A program made the translations under genes and the position numbers. Shown piece after piece: positions 11,664 to 22,106 of a stretch of 64,000 bases of DNA; the stretch's first letter is position 1, and every line of letters begins with the position of its first letter. The stretch comes from Sepiola atlantica (taxonomy: Eukaryota; Mollusca; Cephalopoda; Sepiida; Sepiolidae): contig OY744516.1 of NCBI GenBank assembly GCA_963556195.1, positions 29,170,183 to 29,234,182 on the forward strand, read 5' to 3'. Under the pieces are notes generated by a model, which was not told where the DNA came from, did not search any database, and worked only from the letters and a program-made list of their open reading frames with translations.

Positions 11664-12220
11664 CGTGCATGACACTGGAACTTTGTTACATAGTATTCTT
11701 TTCTCCAATAAACCCGTATACAATACAACAACTTGCTAGTCACTGGAACTTTGTTACGTAGTATTCTTTTCTCTAATAAACCCGTATTTAATACAACAAC
11801 TTGCTAGTCACTGGAACTTTGTTACGTAGTATTCTTTTCTCTAATAACACCGTATTCAATGCAACAACGTTTTCGCCACTGGAACTTTGCTACGTAGTGT
11901 ACTTTTGTCCAATAACACTGTAACAATACAACAACGTTCACGCCACTGGAACTTGGTTACGTAGTATACTTTTCTCCAATAATATTGTATTCAATACAAC
12001 AACATGTTCGCCACTGGAATATTTTTTCATGGTAACTTTCTTCTCAACTGAGATCGTATCTAATGCAACAACGTGCTTGCCACCATATCCTCATTATGTA
12101 GTAGACCTTTCTCCAATCACATCGTTTTCAATACCAATCACGGGAAAATGTACTTGTCATCGGAACTTTGTTATGTGGTATAGTTTTCTCCAACAACACC
12201 GTTTTCAACACCGATCTCTA
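11664..12220. repeat. Minisatellite with 66-71 bp units, about 8 copies
   Basis: Units contain cactggaactttgttacgta, then gtattcttttctccaataa, then cccgtat-caatacaacaac. Starts lie near 11668, 11740, 11811, 11877, 11944, 12011, 12079 and 12158. Divergence rises to the right, where units become hard to recognise. Confidence 0.88.
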
Positions 12221-13970
12221 ACGCTCCGTGCTTTTAGTTCTTTCGAATGCTAAAACATAAGTGACAACTTTTATGAGGCTCGTCTTTTATGGATAGCAAA
12301 CCACATCAGTTACACATATTTGCTATGCATAAATACTCTTGTTCTGGGGTGCACCTGTTCTTTCTCACATCCAGGTTTTGCACGCCAGGCACAGAGGGGC
12401 CTATTTATGGCTGCGATAAGGTAAGTCAAGACTATTTCTACCACTGGATTAAGGTTTTGTCACATCATGTCTGCCACAGTGATCGACTGTTTCTACTCAC
12501 CTCTTGTAGTGACGTCACTACAAGATCTCGCCTCCCCCCTCTACCACTGTAAAACACAAACAACCACAGACATTCGTTTTGTGAAATATGAAGGCGTAGT
12601 TGATTACAGCCTATAGTAACTAGACGCTTGGCCCAACGTCCCAGGGCATCGACGATCGAGTAAGATCAAGTAAGCCTAAAACCGGGTATTCTTTGGCCGT
12701 GCTCTACACCTTAAATGCAAATACGCTGAACGCATTCGGAGATTATCGAGTGAGCTTCGCACCTTACAGTCGAGTGTGATTTGTCATCTTTACATTCTGG
12801 CCAAAAGCATCCGTCGTTGCACAATTGTGAAAAATATTGCACAATGTTTCACTCACACTTGTATTATAATAAAATAAACGTAAGATATTTGCATAAGATG
12901 CTGCAATGTAAAGAAACGGGGAAAGAGTTATTTATAATAAATATTTAGGCATCACAGACGTTCCTTTCCGTACAGACAGCACAATTACATTAGTCAAAAA
13001 GACAAAGCAGCAACTCTATTTGCTTAAATCGTTTGGGAAACAAAATTGATGAGAATTCAATGGTGTTTCTCTTACGCTGATAGATTGAGAACGGTCACTG
13101 CCATCTTTGGGCAAATATCTTAGGGAAGAAGATATGCTCGGGGATCTTTTCAATCCCGGATGACATTTTTGTTTATCCAATGCAATTTGTTCGGGTCGGC
13201 ACTTTGAGTTCAGCAGATAGCAGATAACCCGGCTTTGTTTTTATTATATATCGATGCATATGCTACCGCTGCCACAGAGTAATACATATTTTATGGTGTC
13301 GCTACTGTGTGTGCGTCCACTAAGATAGATAAACATGAAAATAAAAGTTGCATATTTTACACAAAATCGGCTCCAAATTCAAATAAAATAAAAAAGAATA
13401 TATTTTCAGCCAATAAGAATAGCTAAAAATAGACCCAACAAACGGATATAAATACTGTATTAAATATTCGGCGCCAAGCCGCTGGGATCCTTAGCACACA
13501 TCTATAAAAGGGGAGATGCACTCTCTTTAGTCCATTTTTCCGGAAATTCGTTATTTCTATATCAATATCACGACGTTCAGAATTTTACATAATACACTTT
13601 GTGTCAAATAATCACTACTTAAAACAACATGCAAAAACATACACACAAGCTGAATTTCTCATACGCACACAATCAGCAGCAGCCCGCCACTTACTGAATT
13701 CATTTAAACCAAAATATACCGGACTCAAATCTATCATCGTATCAACATTTAAATCTTCTATACTATTACCTTGTAATGTCTGTGAATAAATGGATATCAT
13801 TGATTCCGTATGCTTACTGAGTATCATTGGATTTGATGTTTCTGCATTTTAATATATGAGTACATATGACGACTGCTGTAATATTTAGCTGTATAACACA
13901 CAGGACCAAAGAAACTAAATACATTCATCAAATAGTATTCATTAATAAAACAATGACAAAGAGTATTGAT
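12221..13970. other. No feature seen
   Basis: No gene or transposon motif recognised. The frame at 13601-13789 has no domain. Confidence 0.4.
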
Positions 13971-13971
13971 T

Positions 13972-14312
13972 TACTCCTCTCCAGGAGTTAAGCACAAGGC
14001 TAGTTTTCATCTTACTCCCACAAGTAAGATGTGATCCAAGGTTGGGTCGGGAAAGTGGGGTTTAAAAATTGCCTGGGCAGCCCCGTCGGCATTCCCCGGT
14101 AGAGGCGCCTCAGTCAGTAAGCAATAAACTTATTCCTCCCCAAAGAGGGGAGGCGAAGCCTGGGAGGGAGGACCTCCTAGAACTGCACAGGACAGACCCA
14201 TAGACCGGCGTAAATCAAGCTCCGAAGGCCAAGACAATACCAGTCTATGGAGTGCAGTATCTATCGGAACAGATACAACACTTTGATCTTAGCCAAATCA
14301 AACTAATCTGAC
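13972..14312 (-). mobile_element. U2-snRNA-headed SINE, inverted copy
   Basis: The minus strand begins with a shortened U2 head (ggctaagatcaaagtgt, tgtatctgttccgata), then a hairpin built from ccatagactgg and ccggtctatgg, then gtgcagttctaggaggtcc, a cctcccaggcttcgcctccc stretch with a cctcccc/ggggagg hairpin, a ccggggaatgccgacggggc block, and a tail ctcctggagaggagta. It aligns along nearly its whole length with 16641-17021 but lacks about 20 bp after gcaattttta. The first bases of the head are diverged and no target-site duplication was identified. Confidence 0.88.
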
Positions 14313-14454
14313 ACACAAACCTTAAGTCTGTATTTTTCTCTAATACTTCTCTGCCCCGTCGATTAGCTAAATTGTTAACCCTCTAACTTCCCATATTTAT
14401 TGACTGGTGACGTCATTCACAAAGTTGAAATCGTCATCTCCGCTGCTTGAGAGA

Positions 14455-15600
14455 GTATAACTATAATGTTATAGTTTATTTTTATTATACACTTTATTTC
14501 AACTGAATATGAATCATTTTACTACTTAATTTAAAATAAATAAATTGTTTATTATTTAGTATACACTTTATTTCAACTGAATATGAATCATTTTTCTACT
14601 TAATTTAAAATAAATAAATTGTTTATTATTTATTATACACTTTATTTCAACTGAATATGAATCATTTTTCTACTTAATTTAAAATAAATAAATTGTTTAT
14701 TATTTATTATACACTTTATTTCAACTGAATATGAATCATTTTTCTACTTAATTTAAAATAAATAAATTGTTTATTATTTATTATACACTTTATTTCAACT
14801 GAATATGAATCATTTTTCTACTTAATTTAAAATAAATAAATTGTTTATTATTTATTATACACTTTATTTCAACTGAATATGAATCATTTTTCTACTTAAT
14901 TTAAAATAAATAAATTGTTTATTATTTATTATACACTTTATTTCAACTGAATATGAATCATTTTTCTACTTAATTTAAAATAAATAAATTGTTTATTATT
15001 TATTATACACTTTATTTCAACTGAATATGAATCATTTTTCTACTTAATTTAAAATAAATAAATTGTTTATTATTTATTATACACTTTATTTCAACTGAAT
15101 ATGAATCATTTTACTACTTAATTTAAAATAAATAAATTGCTTATTATTTATTATACACTTTATTTCAACTGAATATGAATCATTTTTCTACTTAATTTAA
15201 AATAAATAAATTGTTTATTATTTATTATACACTTTATTTCAACTGAATATGAATCATTTTTCTACTTAATTTAAAATAAATAAATTGTTTATTATTTATT
15301 ATACACTTTATTTCAACTGAATATGAATCATTTTTCTACTTAATTTAAAATAAATAAATTGTTTATTATTTATTATACACTTTATTTCAACTGAATATGA
15401 ATCATTTTTCTACTTAATTTAAAATAAATAAATTGTTTATTATTTATTATACACTTTATTTCAACTGAATATGAATCATTTTTCTACTTAATTTAAAATA
15501 AATAAATTGTTTATTATTTATTATACACTTTATTTTAACTGAATATGAATCATTTTACTACTTAATTTAAAATAAATAAATTGTTTATTATTTATTATAA
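14455..15600. repeat. 74-bp satellite, about 15 nearly identical units
   Basis: Unit starts at tatacactttatttcaactg fall at 14486, 14560, 14634 and onward every 74 bp. Units differ at only a few sites (a catttta variant, one cttatt, one ttttaact). The unit is almost entirely A and T and has stops in all frames. High identity implies recent expansion or homogenisation. Confidence 0.97.
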
Positions 15601-15999
15601 ATAAAATATATATAATCAGTTATCGGTTATATATTTTTATTGAACTAGTTCATAGCTTCCCGGTTTTAGTACAGTACCTTGATACGTCAATTTTCATCTT
15701 TAACTATCTTCCACCGTTTTATAGCTCGCACGAAGAAAAATATTGGTGAAAATTCGTTGAAAAAAATACGCTACTTAGTTTTTGAATGGGAGAGTTAGTA
15801 ACTACGATGAATGTATTTACGTATTATTTTGTATTGGCGAAAAAAATTAGAAATTATGTTTTAAGCAAAAAAATCGCTTTGGACTAATGTCGAAAACCTT
15901 GTATGTCTACTTTTTGTGGATTATAAAAAGGGTTAGTGTTAGAGTTAGGGTTAGGGTTATAAAAAAGGTTACTTAGTTTTTAAAATATTTATATAATGT
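15601..15999. other. No gene seen
   Basis: Ordinary AT-rich sequence containing a very short ttagggttaggg tract near 15945. Confidence 0.4.
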
Positions 16000-16225
16000 T
16001 TTATTTCATTATGTTATGCTAATTTCTTTAAATTTATTAAACACATATCCACTTTAACTGAAAATCATTTACAGTTATGTGAAATTCGAACTCGGATATT
16101 GACATCGTAACATCTACTGTTCTGTGAACTCTACCTATTCCTTTTTTTACCAATATCATGTTTCTATTTGCGTACAAACACACACACTTCAAAAACACGA
16201 CAACTTGTTAGCAGTATATAGGTAG
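16000..16225 (-). mobile_element. Dispersed repeat E, probable tRNA-related SINE
   Basis: It aligns with 59670-59910: ttaatttctttaaat, catccag/catatccac, gtgaaattc, tctgcctattccttt, tgtttctatttg. On the minus strand agagttcacagaacagtaga ... gagttcgaatttcac resembles a tRNA A-to-B-box arrangement. A third, inverted piece lies at 16552-16628. Class is inferred. Confidence 0.55.
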
Positions 16226-16551
16226 ATCCACCATCTGATCGAAACATCTACATTTTATAACACAAATCTATTTTATTGCGCCAGCAAAAACGCCTTTTTT
16301 TGCCCAAGTAAACGCCAGTGTCAAACTTTGTTCTTCGGTTCAGGAGAACCTGTAAATATCCCACGGCGCCACTCGTCACACTAAGCGGTTCATGAGGGAA
16401 TCCCAGAAGGTGACCAATCTCTAGCGGAGAAAATCGTGTCCAAATAACAAGCCTGCTGCTGAGATCTCCTAGTTCTCCGGTTAACCACACAGAAACAATC
16501 GTGTTCATATATTAGCAACGTTTATTTTTGTACTATTAAAAAATCATGATG
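16226..16551. other. No feature seen
   Basis: The minus frame 16248-16508 shows no recognised motif. Confidence 0.35.
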
Positions 16552-16628
16552 TTTCTTTAGTTTATCTGTTCGTACGCAAATAGAAAGATGTGATTCGTTG
16601 ATAAAAAGGAAATAGGCAGAGTACACAT
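16552..16628 (+). repeat. Inverted fragment of dispersed repeat E
   Basis: Its reverse complement (gtgtactctgcctatttcct ... caacgaatcacatctttcta) matches the part of repeat E at about 16125-16180 and 59810-59860. The U2-headed SINE at 16641 is inserted just beyond it. Confidence 0.7.
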
Positions 16629-16640
16629 TACTCAGCACGG

Positions 16641-17021
16641 TCGTATCTTGGCCTTTTGGCTAAGATCAAAGTGTAGTATCTGTTCCGATGAATACTACAC
16701 CCCATAAACTGGTATTGTCTTGGCCTTCGGGGCTTGATTTACGCCAGTCTATGGGATTGTCCTGTGCAGTTCTAGGAGGTCCACCCTCCCAGGCTTCGCC
16801 TCCCCTCTTTGGGGAGGAGTAAGTTTATTGCTTACTGCTTGAGGTGCCCCTACCGGGGAATGCCGACGGGGCTGCCCAGGCAATTTTTAATAGTCAGAGT
16901 GCTCACCTCTCGAGCGCTGGCTTTTCAACCCCCACTTTCCGACCCGACCTTGGGTCACATCTTACTTGTGGGAGTAGGATAAAACTGGCCTTGTGCCTAA
17001 CTCCTGGAGAGGAGTAAATAA
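16641..17021 (+). mobile_element. U2-snRNA-headed SINE with 12-bp target-site duplication
   Basis: Bases 16645-16684 copy the 5' end of U2 snRNA: ttggccttttggctaagatc then aaagtgtagtatctgttc. U2 homology then ends. The body has a hairpin (cccataaactgg with ccagtctatggg), a ggccttcgg loop, a cctcccc/ggggagg hairpin and a long tail ending ctcctggagaggagtaaat. The duplication tactcagcacgg sits at 16629-16640 and 17022-17033, so the element arrived by target-primed retroposition. U2 itself is about 190 nt and has Sm and branch-site-proximal domains that are absent here, so this is not a U2 gene. snRNA-headed SINEs (SINEU) are known in other animals. Confidence 0.92.
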
Positions 17022-17033
17022 TACTCAGCACGG

Positions 17034-17925
17034 AAAAGAGAGATAGGGGAAAAAGAAAGAGAGATACGGATTTTGTTACGTGTAAACATCCTTCGTGGTT
17101 GTTCGCTAAGATGAATGACTTCGAGTTTTTACACTTGCCATACTCGAATTCAAATCTCATGTCAGTCTAAGACATTTTTAACTAGATACGCGCTTTATAA
17201 ATTTAAAGAAATTTACATAACATGATAACATTAAAAATGTTACATCAATATTTTTCTAAACTAAGTAACCTTTTTTATATCATGATTTTAATCTTTGTAA
17301 TCAAACATAAAAGTGGTGCAAAACTGTTCTGTTCTGGGACGCGTATTCTTCTAGTTAAGTCTTCAATGAATAATAGATAATGTGTACTATTCAATTTTTC
17401 GTTGTTTTCTTTTTTCAACTCTTCGAGAGGGACAATAATGAGTTAAAGAAATGTGTTTGCCTGGAGTTATTCGTATTCTTAAGTTGTCGAAGTGATCCTT
17501 CGTATATAAATTCTGGTCGTGTGTTTTGAAAGAGCGAAACGAGATTTCTTTATAATATCAGTTTTTCAATTCTAAGCACGTCTGGTTCGCTTAAAGAACT
17601 GGTTAGCTCTCTTTGAAGTTCACAATTTATGAAACTTATTCTGTTCAAATATTCCCCCTGCTTGGAATTTGGCCGAGAAATTTTTCATTTCCCCCAATAC
17701 TCGAAGTATAACAAGATTATTCTGGTGTGATAGAAAAGGCACGATAGTAAATAAGAATCGTAACGGATGTAAGTCGGGGATGTGGACAGAATCGCATTTG
17801 GAATGCTACCATGATTGTTGTGATAATTTCAAGGTTGAGAAGAAAATTAAAATATAAATATTTTTTCCTTGTATTTTGAGGTATGGCGATTTTAAGAATA
17901 TTTTTGAAACAATTTTCAGTCTTAT
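17034..17925. other. No feature seen
   Basis: The minus frame 16903-17160 mainly runs through the SINE and has no meaning of its own. Confidence 0.35.
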
Positions 17926-17929
17926 GTCA

Positions 17930-18045
17930 CCGATCGAGAGAGAATCGGAAAAGATCAGAGCGAGACTTGCGGTCGAAGTGAACGGACGTTTCGTCTTTTT
18001 GCTCCCACCGGGGGTGTCTGGGAGTTGACTACATCTGTAAGTATG
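17930..18045 (+). repeat. Dispersed repeat F, copy 1
   Basis: It aligns with the reverse complement of 53400-53520: atcgagagagaatcg, agagcgagacttgcg, tcgaagtgaacgga, gggag-tgact, catctgtaag. Class unknown; no coding. Confidence 0.75.
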
Positions 18046-19800
18046 AAGTGTATCATTAAAATGTGCAAATTCTACTACACTAAATTGTAAGCTACGAAAA
18101 AAGAAACATTCTTCTTTGTTTCTGCGACACTTTTCGCATATTCTAACCAGTAAAAGAACGAGGAATAACGCGATATAAGTAGTATTTATAAAAGAGTCTA
18201 ATTAGTGATAACCTGCTAATTGGTATATTTCCATGATAGGTGGAAATTTTTTTTAATGTAAACTCTTTGGAAACAACTCGCACACTTCTAGTACTGCGCA
18301 GCGAAAAGAAATTGCCACACAATGGATTTCAGAAGTGTATTGCGCCTTTTCTCGTACAAAAAAAAACTATGGCGTCAGAATATTAAGCAAAACAAGAATG
18401 GCAAAAAAATTCTCAAACTTTTTCACTTCGCTACATACATGCTTCTAAAATCGCAAGTAATAAGGAGTGTACTTTTAAAATCAAATTTCATCTGAGGCGT
18501 CGTATTTTTAAACTATTTGCACTTGATAAATATTGATGTAGTTTGATTGATGCATTCATTTCGTATGAATCGGATTATTCTATTGTTGGCATTGGTTTCC
18601 CCGATATTTTTCTAGAAAGACATTGGGTACTTACATGGGAGAACCATGTGAAGGTTGCCAACATCCTCAGTGAAAGTGTTTCTGTGGAACGAACTTCCAG
18701 GTTGTCAGACTGTGTCGTTAACCACTTTGACACCGTCACCTCCAATGCAGTTTGTCCATTTAGGCTTACTAAATTTTAAATCGTTGGATATCCTCTTCTT
18801 CAGAGGAGTTTGATATTGGTATGGTTGTCTACTTCCTTTTTCTCGGGGTGGGAGAATGAATACCTTCGAAAGCGAAGATACATTCTCATGGCGTCGTTTA
18901 TCTAGTTCGATCATTGTTAATTTAATCATTGTAACATTTAATTAAACAACTTGGAGACGATTTCAAGCAAGCCATTTTCTTCGTTGTTACTTTTTCGTCT
19001 GGTCACACTAATTATCACTGGCTATTATATTCACAGTCACGTGCAGATGTGTGTGTGTGTGTGTGTGTGTGTATTCGCTCTCTCGTCCTCAAACGAAATT
19101 CAATCCTTTACCTTCTGTCACGTGGTCCCGCACTTCCGTTTCTCGACATCGCGCACGTTTTACCAACGAAAGAAGTTTTGATCTCTTGAACCATGACAGT
19201 TTCATCCCATCTCAGTTCTATCTAAGACCACTTAATATATAAAAACGGTGTTCGATAAATGTATTTATGGCTAGTATATTTTAAATTTATTAAGATTTTA
19301 TTCATTTATTTATCTTTAAATTATATATTCCTACTAAATGTTCATACAGTTTATACATCTATTATAGATTCTTATTTCAAGAAGCCATTTTTTTTTTCAA
19401 ATAGGCTTACCAATGTCTTGGGTGGTCCCTTCCCTTAGCTAAATATTTCCCCAGTGCATATACAATTTGGTTGAATTTTTAGCCTAAAAGCGTCTTTAAA
19501 AAAAGGAATTAAATTATTCTGTTCATTTTCACAATGAATATCTATACTATCTTAGTGGTTTAACCATTTATTTCTGTTTTTGTTTGAACAAAAGCCCCTT
19601 TACCAAAATCTTACAATTTTTCTCCATGAAAATCTTGCGAGAAATCCAATGGTGCTATTAAATTTGAATTCGGGATTTGTAGGTCTATGTTTCCGCCGAA
19701 TATCCATAGACAGCAAATACGGTATCTATCTTTATTTTATTATTTAAATACACTCTCCGCCAAATATGCCGGAAGAAATTATGCTTTCGAGCCTTGATTC
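18046..19800. other. No gene seen; short (TG)n at 19049-19072
   Basis: Open frames at 18543-18779 and 18951-19242 have no recognisable motif, and the latter crosses the TG tract. Confidence 0.4.
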
Positions 19801-19802
19801 CG

Positions 19803-19983
19803 CTGGTCTTAGGGATTGCAGTCCTATGACGTCAACCCTCCCAGGCTTTGCCTTCTCACCATTGTAGAAACCGCTTCTACCGAGGAATGCCGACGGGGCT
19901 GCCCAGACATTTTTGTTGGCCAGAGTGCTCAACCTCTAGAGCTCTGGCTTTTCAATTCCACTTTCCGACCTTGTGTCACATAG
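19803..19983 (+). mobile_element. 5'-truncated, diverged U2-headed SINE body
   Basis: It matches 16765-16960 from the ccctcccaggct stretch through gaggaatgccgacggggctg, cccaga, ttggccagagtgctca, ctctagagctctggcttttc, to the tttccgacc tail. The U2 head and first hairpin are missing. It ends against a long (TA)n. Confidence 0.82.

Positions 19984-19984
<1 letters not shown>

Positions 19985-20069
<85 letters not shown>
19985..20069. repeat. (TA)n microsatellite
   Basis: About 42 TA units. Confidence 0.97.
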
Positions 20070-20072
<3 letters not shown>

Positions 20073-20299
20073 ATTGTTAAGCAGAACAGAATTCCACTGC
20101 TTCATTATATCTTTTTTATTTTTTCAATTTTTCTAATGGTCATTTTTGTGGCAAAATAAAAAGAAATCTATGTTCCATATCTTCGTCTAATCATTTTCAG
20201 GTAACGAAAACAAATTAACAAAAAAGCGCGAGAAAGAAGAGAATTTCCAAAAGCAGCCGAGAACGTGCATGTGAAGTTAAATTTCAAAAGAACATACCG

Positions 20300-20820
20300 A
20301 TGCAGTTCCAGGAGAAACGTTAACAATTTAAATTCCTGGACGCCAAAATTAGTCTCACAAAATGAATTGTATTACGTTAATCATTTTAAAGTGTTGTTAA
20401 TGGTTATTATTTTTTAGGTTTTAATTGGTTTCAGAATGTATTATTGTCGTGTTATTAACTAGCATTTGTTTTAAATTAGAGGAAAGGGCAGTTATGTTTT
20501 TATAAATGCTGGTAAATCTATCTACAGATTACAAGGTGCATAGTGAGTCGGCGGGATAGGGTAGTGATTGTAAAACCAATGGAGCTATTAGCTTTATTAG
20601 TATTATGGAAGTTGCATTCTACCATAACATTGGTTATTTTTAATGTTTTATGGATTGAGGAAGGGTTGTTTTCTACTACACAATGTTGGGTTTTTAATTT
20701 CTTGTAGTAAATAATGAGTCTAATTTTATTATTATTTTCAATTAGAAGTATGTATCGGTTTACAATATTTGTTATAGCTTTTTCTTCTAATCTAAAGTTT
20801 GGTTGCATTTGATTACAATA
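20300..20820 (-). pseudogene. Penelope-like element C-terminal fragment with GIY-YIG remnant
   Basis: The minus frame 20518-20808 reads as the connector and GIY-YIG region of a Penelope-like polyprotein: KIRLIIYYKK, a TNVMVECNFH segment where a cysteine pair is usual, then SSIGFTITTLSRRLTMHL, which corresponds to the family's YIGxTTTTLSRRLTxHL. After 20518, shifted frames still show NTTIIHSETN-like and LLTFLLELHRYV-like pieces. The protein acts as an RT plus endonuclease that nicks the target. No RT core remains, and the fragment is 5' truncated and frameshifted. It belongs to a different subgroup from the neighbouring plus-strand fragment. Confidence 0.65.
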
Positions 20821-20904
20821 TTATAGGTTAATATAGTTTCAGTTGTGATGTTGGATATTATTATTATTTGTAGTGGTAATTTTTAAGTTCCAGTCATTAA
20901 TTTT

Positions 20905-21371
20905 ACTCGAATAGAAATGAAAAAGTTAACAATGAATAGAAAAGATGTAACTGCATAAATCGTACATTGTGTCCACTACAAAATAAATGCCTAACCAAAA
21001 GTATTGTATACCAAGCAACAATATTTGCCAAGGAAAGACCAAATAACAAAAAATACTACGTTGGTATGACCTCCCTAGATTTTAAAACCAGATATTATGA
21101 CCACAAAAGCACATTTAAAAACAGAGAACATCGAATTAAAACAGCACTAGCAAACCACTATTGGGAGCTCAAAGAAAATGGACGCTCACCAATAATTGAA
21201 TGGAAAATAATACGACAGGCCAGTACATGTAGAAATTTAGACGACCCGTGTAGATTATGCCTGGATGAAAAATTTGAAATCCTAAATTTTAAAGATCTCC
21301 AGAATCTATTAAACTGTAGAAGTGAGATAGAAAACAGCTGCTTACACAGAAATAAATTTACCCTCGGCTAA
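20905..21371 (+). pseudogene. Penelope-like element GIY-YIG endonuclease, 5' truncated
   Basis: The open frame runs from TTG 20967 (no ATG) to 21371, and the same frame reads on upstream across one stop at 20938-20940. The cysteine cluster CNCINRTLCPLQNKC is the zinc-binding lead-in of Penelope GIY-YIG domains. Next come IVYQATI and YYVGMTSLDFKTRYYDHKST (the GIY-YIG core with its catalytic Arg in FKTRY), the ENREHR-like segment, ALANHYWELK, and a C-terminal CRLCLDEKFEI. The RT domain is missing. A family A ribozyme repeat begins about 230 bp downstream, as expected for a Penelope 3' pseudo-LTR. Confidence 0.85.
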
Positions 21372-21589
21372 CGATAAATAAATAAATAAACAAATAAGTA
21401 AAAAAAAACTAAACAAAAGCTTAACAATTTAAAAATTCAAACCTAAAATAGAAATACAAGGAAGCACGTGTTAACATAAATTCACCCATTATATTGACAC
21501 AACAAAGGAAACAGGACATAGGTCAATCTATAGAAAATAGAACAATAGAACAGGATATAGGAAGTAACACCAACAAGACCTTTGTTCGC
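21372..21589 (+). other. Probable 3' UTR of the Penelope-like element
   Basis: A-rich non-coding sequence with aataaataaataaacaaata just after the stop, linking the GIY-YIG frame to the ribozyme repeat. Assignment follows from position only. Confidence 0.4.
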
Positions 21590-21875
21590 GAGAAGCCCAA
21601 CAATTGGCTGAGAGAACAATTAAGAATCTGATCGGTCAACTAGCTAGCTGTGTATATAAAAACACCCGGCAAAAATAACTCCATGCATTTTAGCCTGATG
21701 ATTCTCCCTGGGGATGAAACGCGGGAGCCTCTGTGTAGTTTAATTGCCATAAATATATTTTCATAGCTTACTACCTAGCTCTACTTACGTATCGAACACT
21801 GTTGACTTAAATACTGAAAATTGATACATAAAAAAATATATCTCCTTATAAAATTTGATGTGGATACATGAAATA

Positions 21876-21880
<5 letters not shown>
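21590..21880 (+). mobile_element. Family A repeat, reference copy (Penelope 3' pseudo-LTR)
   Basis: The most complete copy: gagaagcccaacaattggct, atctgatcggtca, gtatataaaaacacccggc, hammerhead core, gccataaatatattttcata, gcttactacctagctctact, aaatactgaaaattgataca, atatctccttataaa and gtggatacatgaaatacta, then (TA)n. It lies downstream of the GIY-YIG fragment in the same orientation. Confidence 0.75.
21685..21747 (+). ncRNA. Type I hammerhead ribozyme candidate, best family A copy
   Basis: Stem I pairs GCATTTTAGC (21685-21694) with GTTTAATTGC (21738-21747) in 8 of 10 positions with two U-U mismatches. CTGATGA (21695-21701) and GAAA (21716-21719) give the conserved core. Stem III is ACGC/GTGT, and the predicted cleavage follows A21737 (GUA). 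Stem II is short (TCTC with GGGA around CCTG) and starts with a U-U pair. Hammerheads in Penelope pseudo-LTRs are established; activity here is inferred. Confidence 0.72.
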
Positions 21881-21939
<59 letters not shown>

Positions 21940-21946
21940 TACATTA

Positions 21947-21999
<53 letters not shown>

Positions 22000-22031
22000 T
22001 ACTTCATGTATCCACATAAAATATTATTGCT

Positions 22032-22104
<73 letters not shown>
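21850..22104. repeat. Inverted family A 3' ends separated and flanked by (TA)n
   Basis: tgtggatacatgaaatacta at 21860-21879 is mirrored by tagtacttcatgtatccaca at about 21994-22015, so two 3' ends lie tail-to-tail across (TA)n-gcatacattattta-(TA)n. Another TA tract fills 22037-22104. Confidence 0.9.

Positions 22105-22106
<2 letters not shown>

Noticed and set aside
15931..15961. Telomere-like ttagggttaggg tract
   Set aside because: Only two or three imperfect units; too short to claim an interstitial telomere or chromosome end.
16645..16690. Functional U2 snRNA gene
   Set aside because: U2 homology stops after about 40 bases, later U2 domains are absent, and a target-site duplication shows a retroposed SINE.
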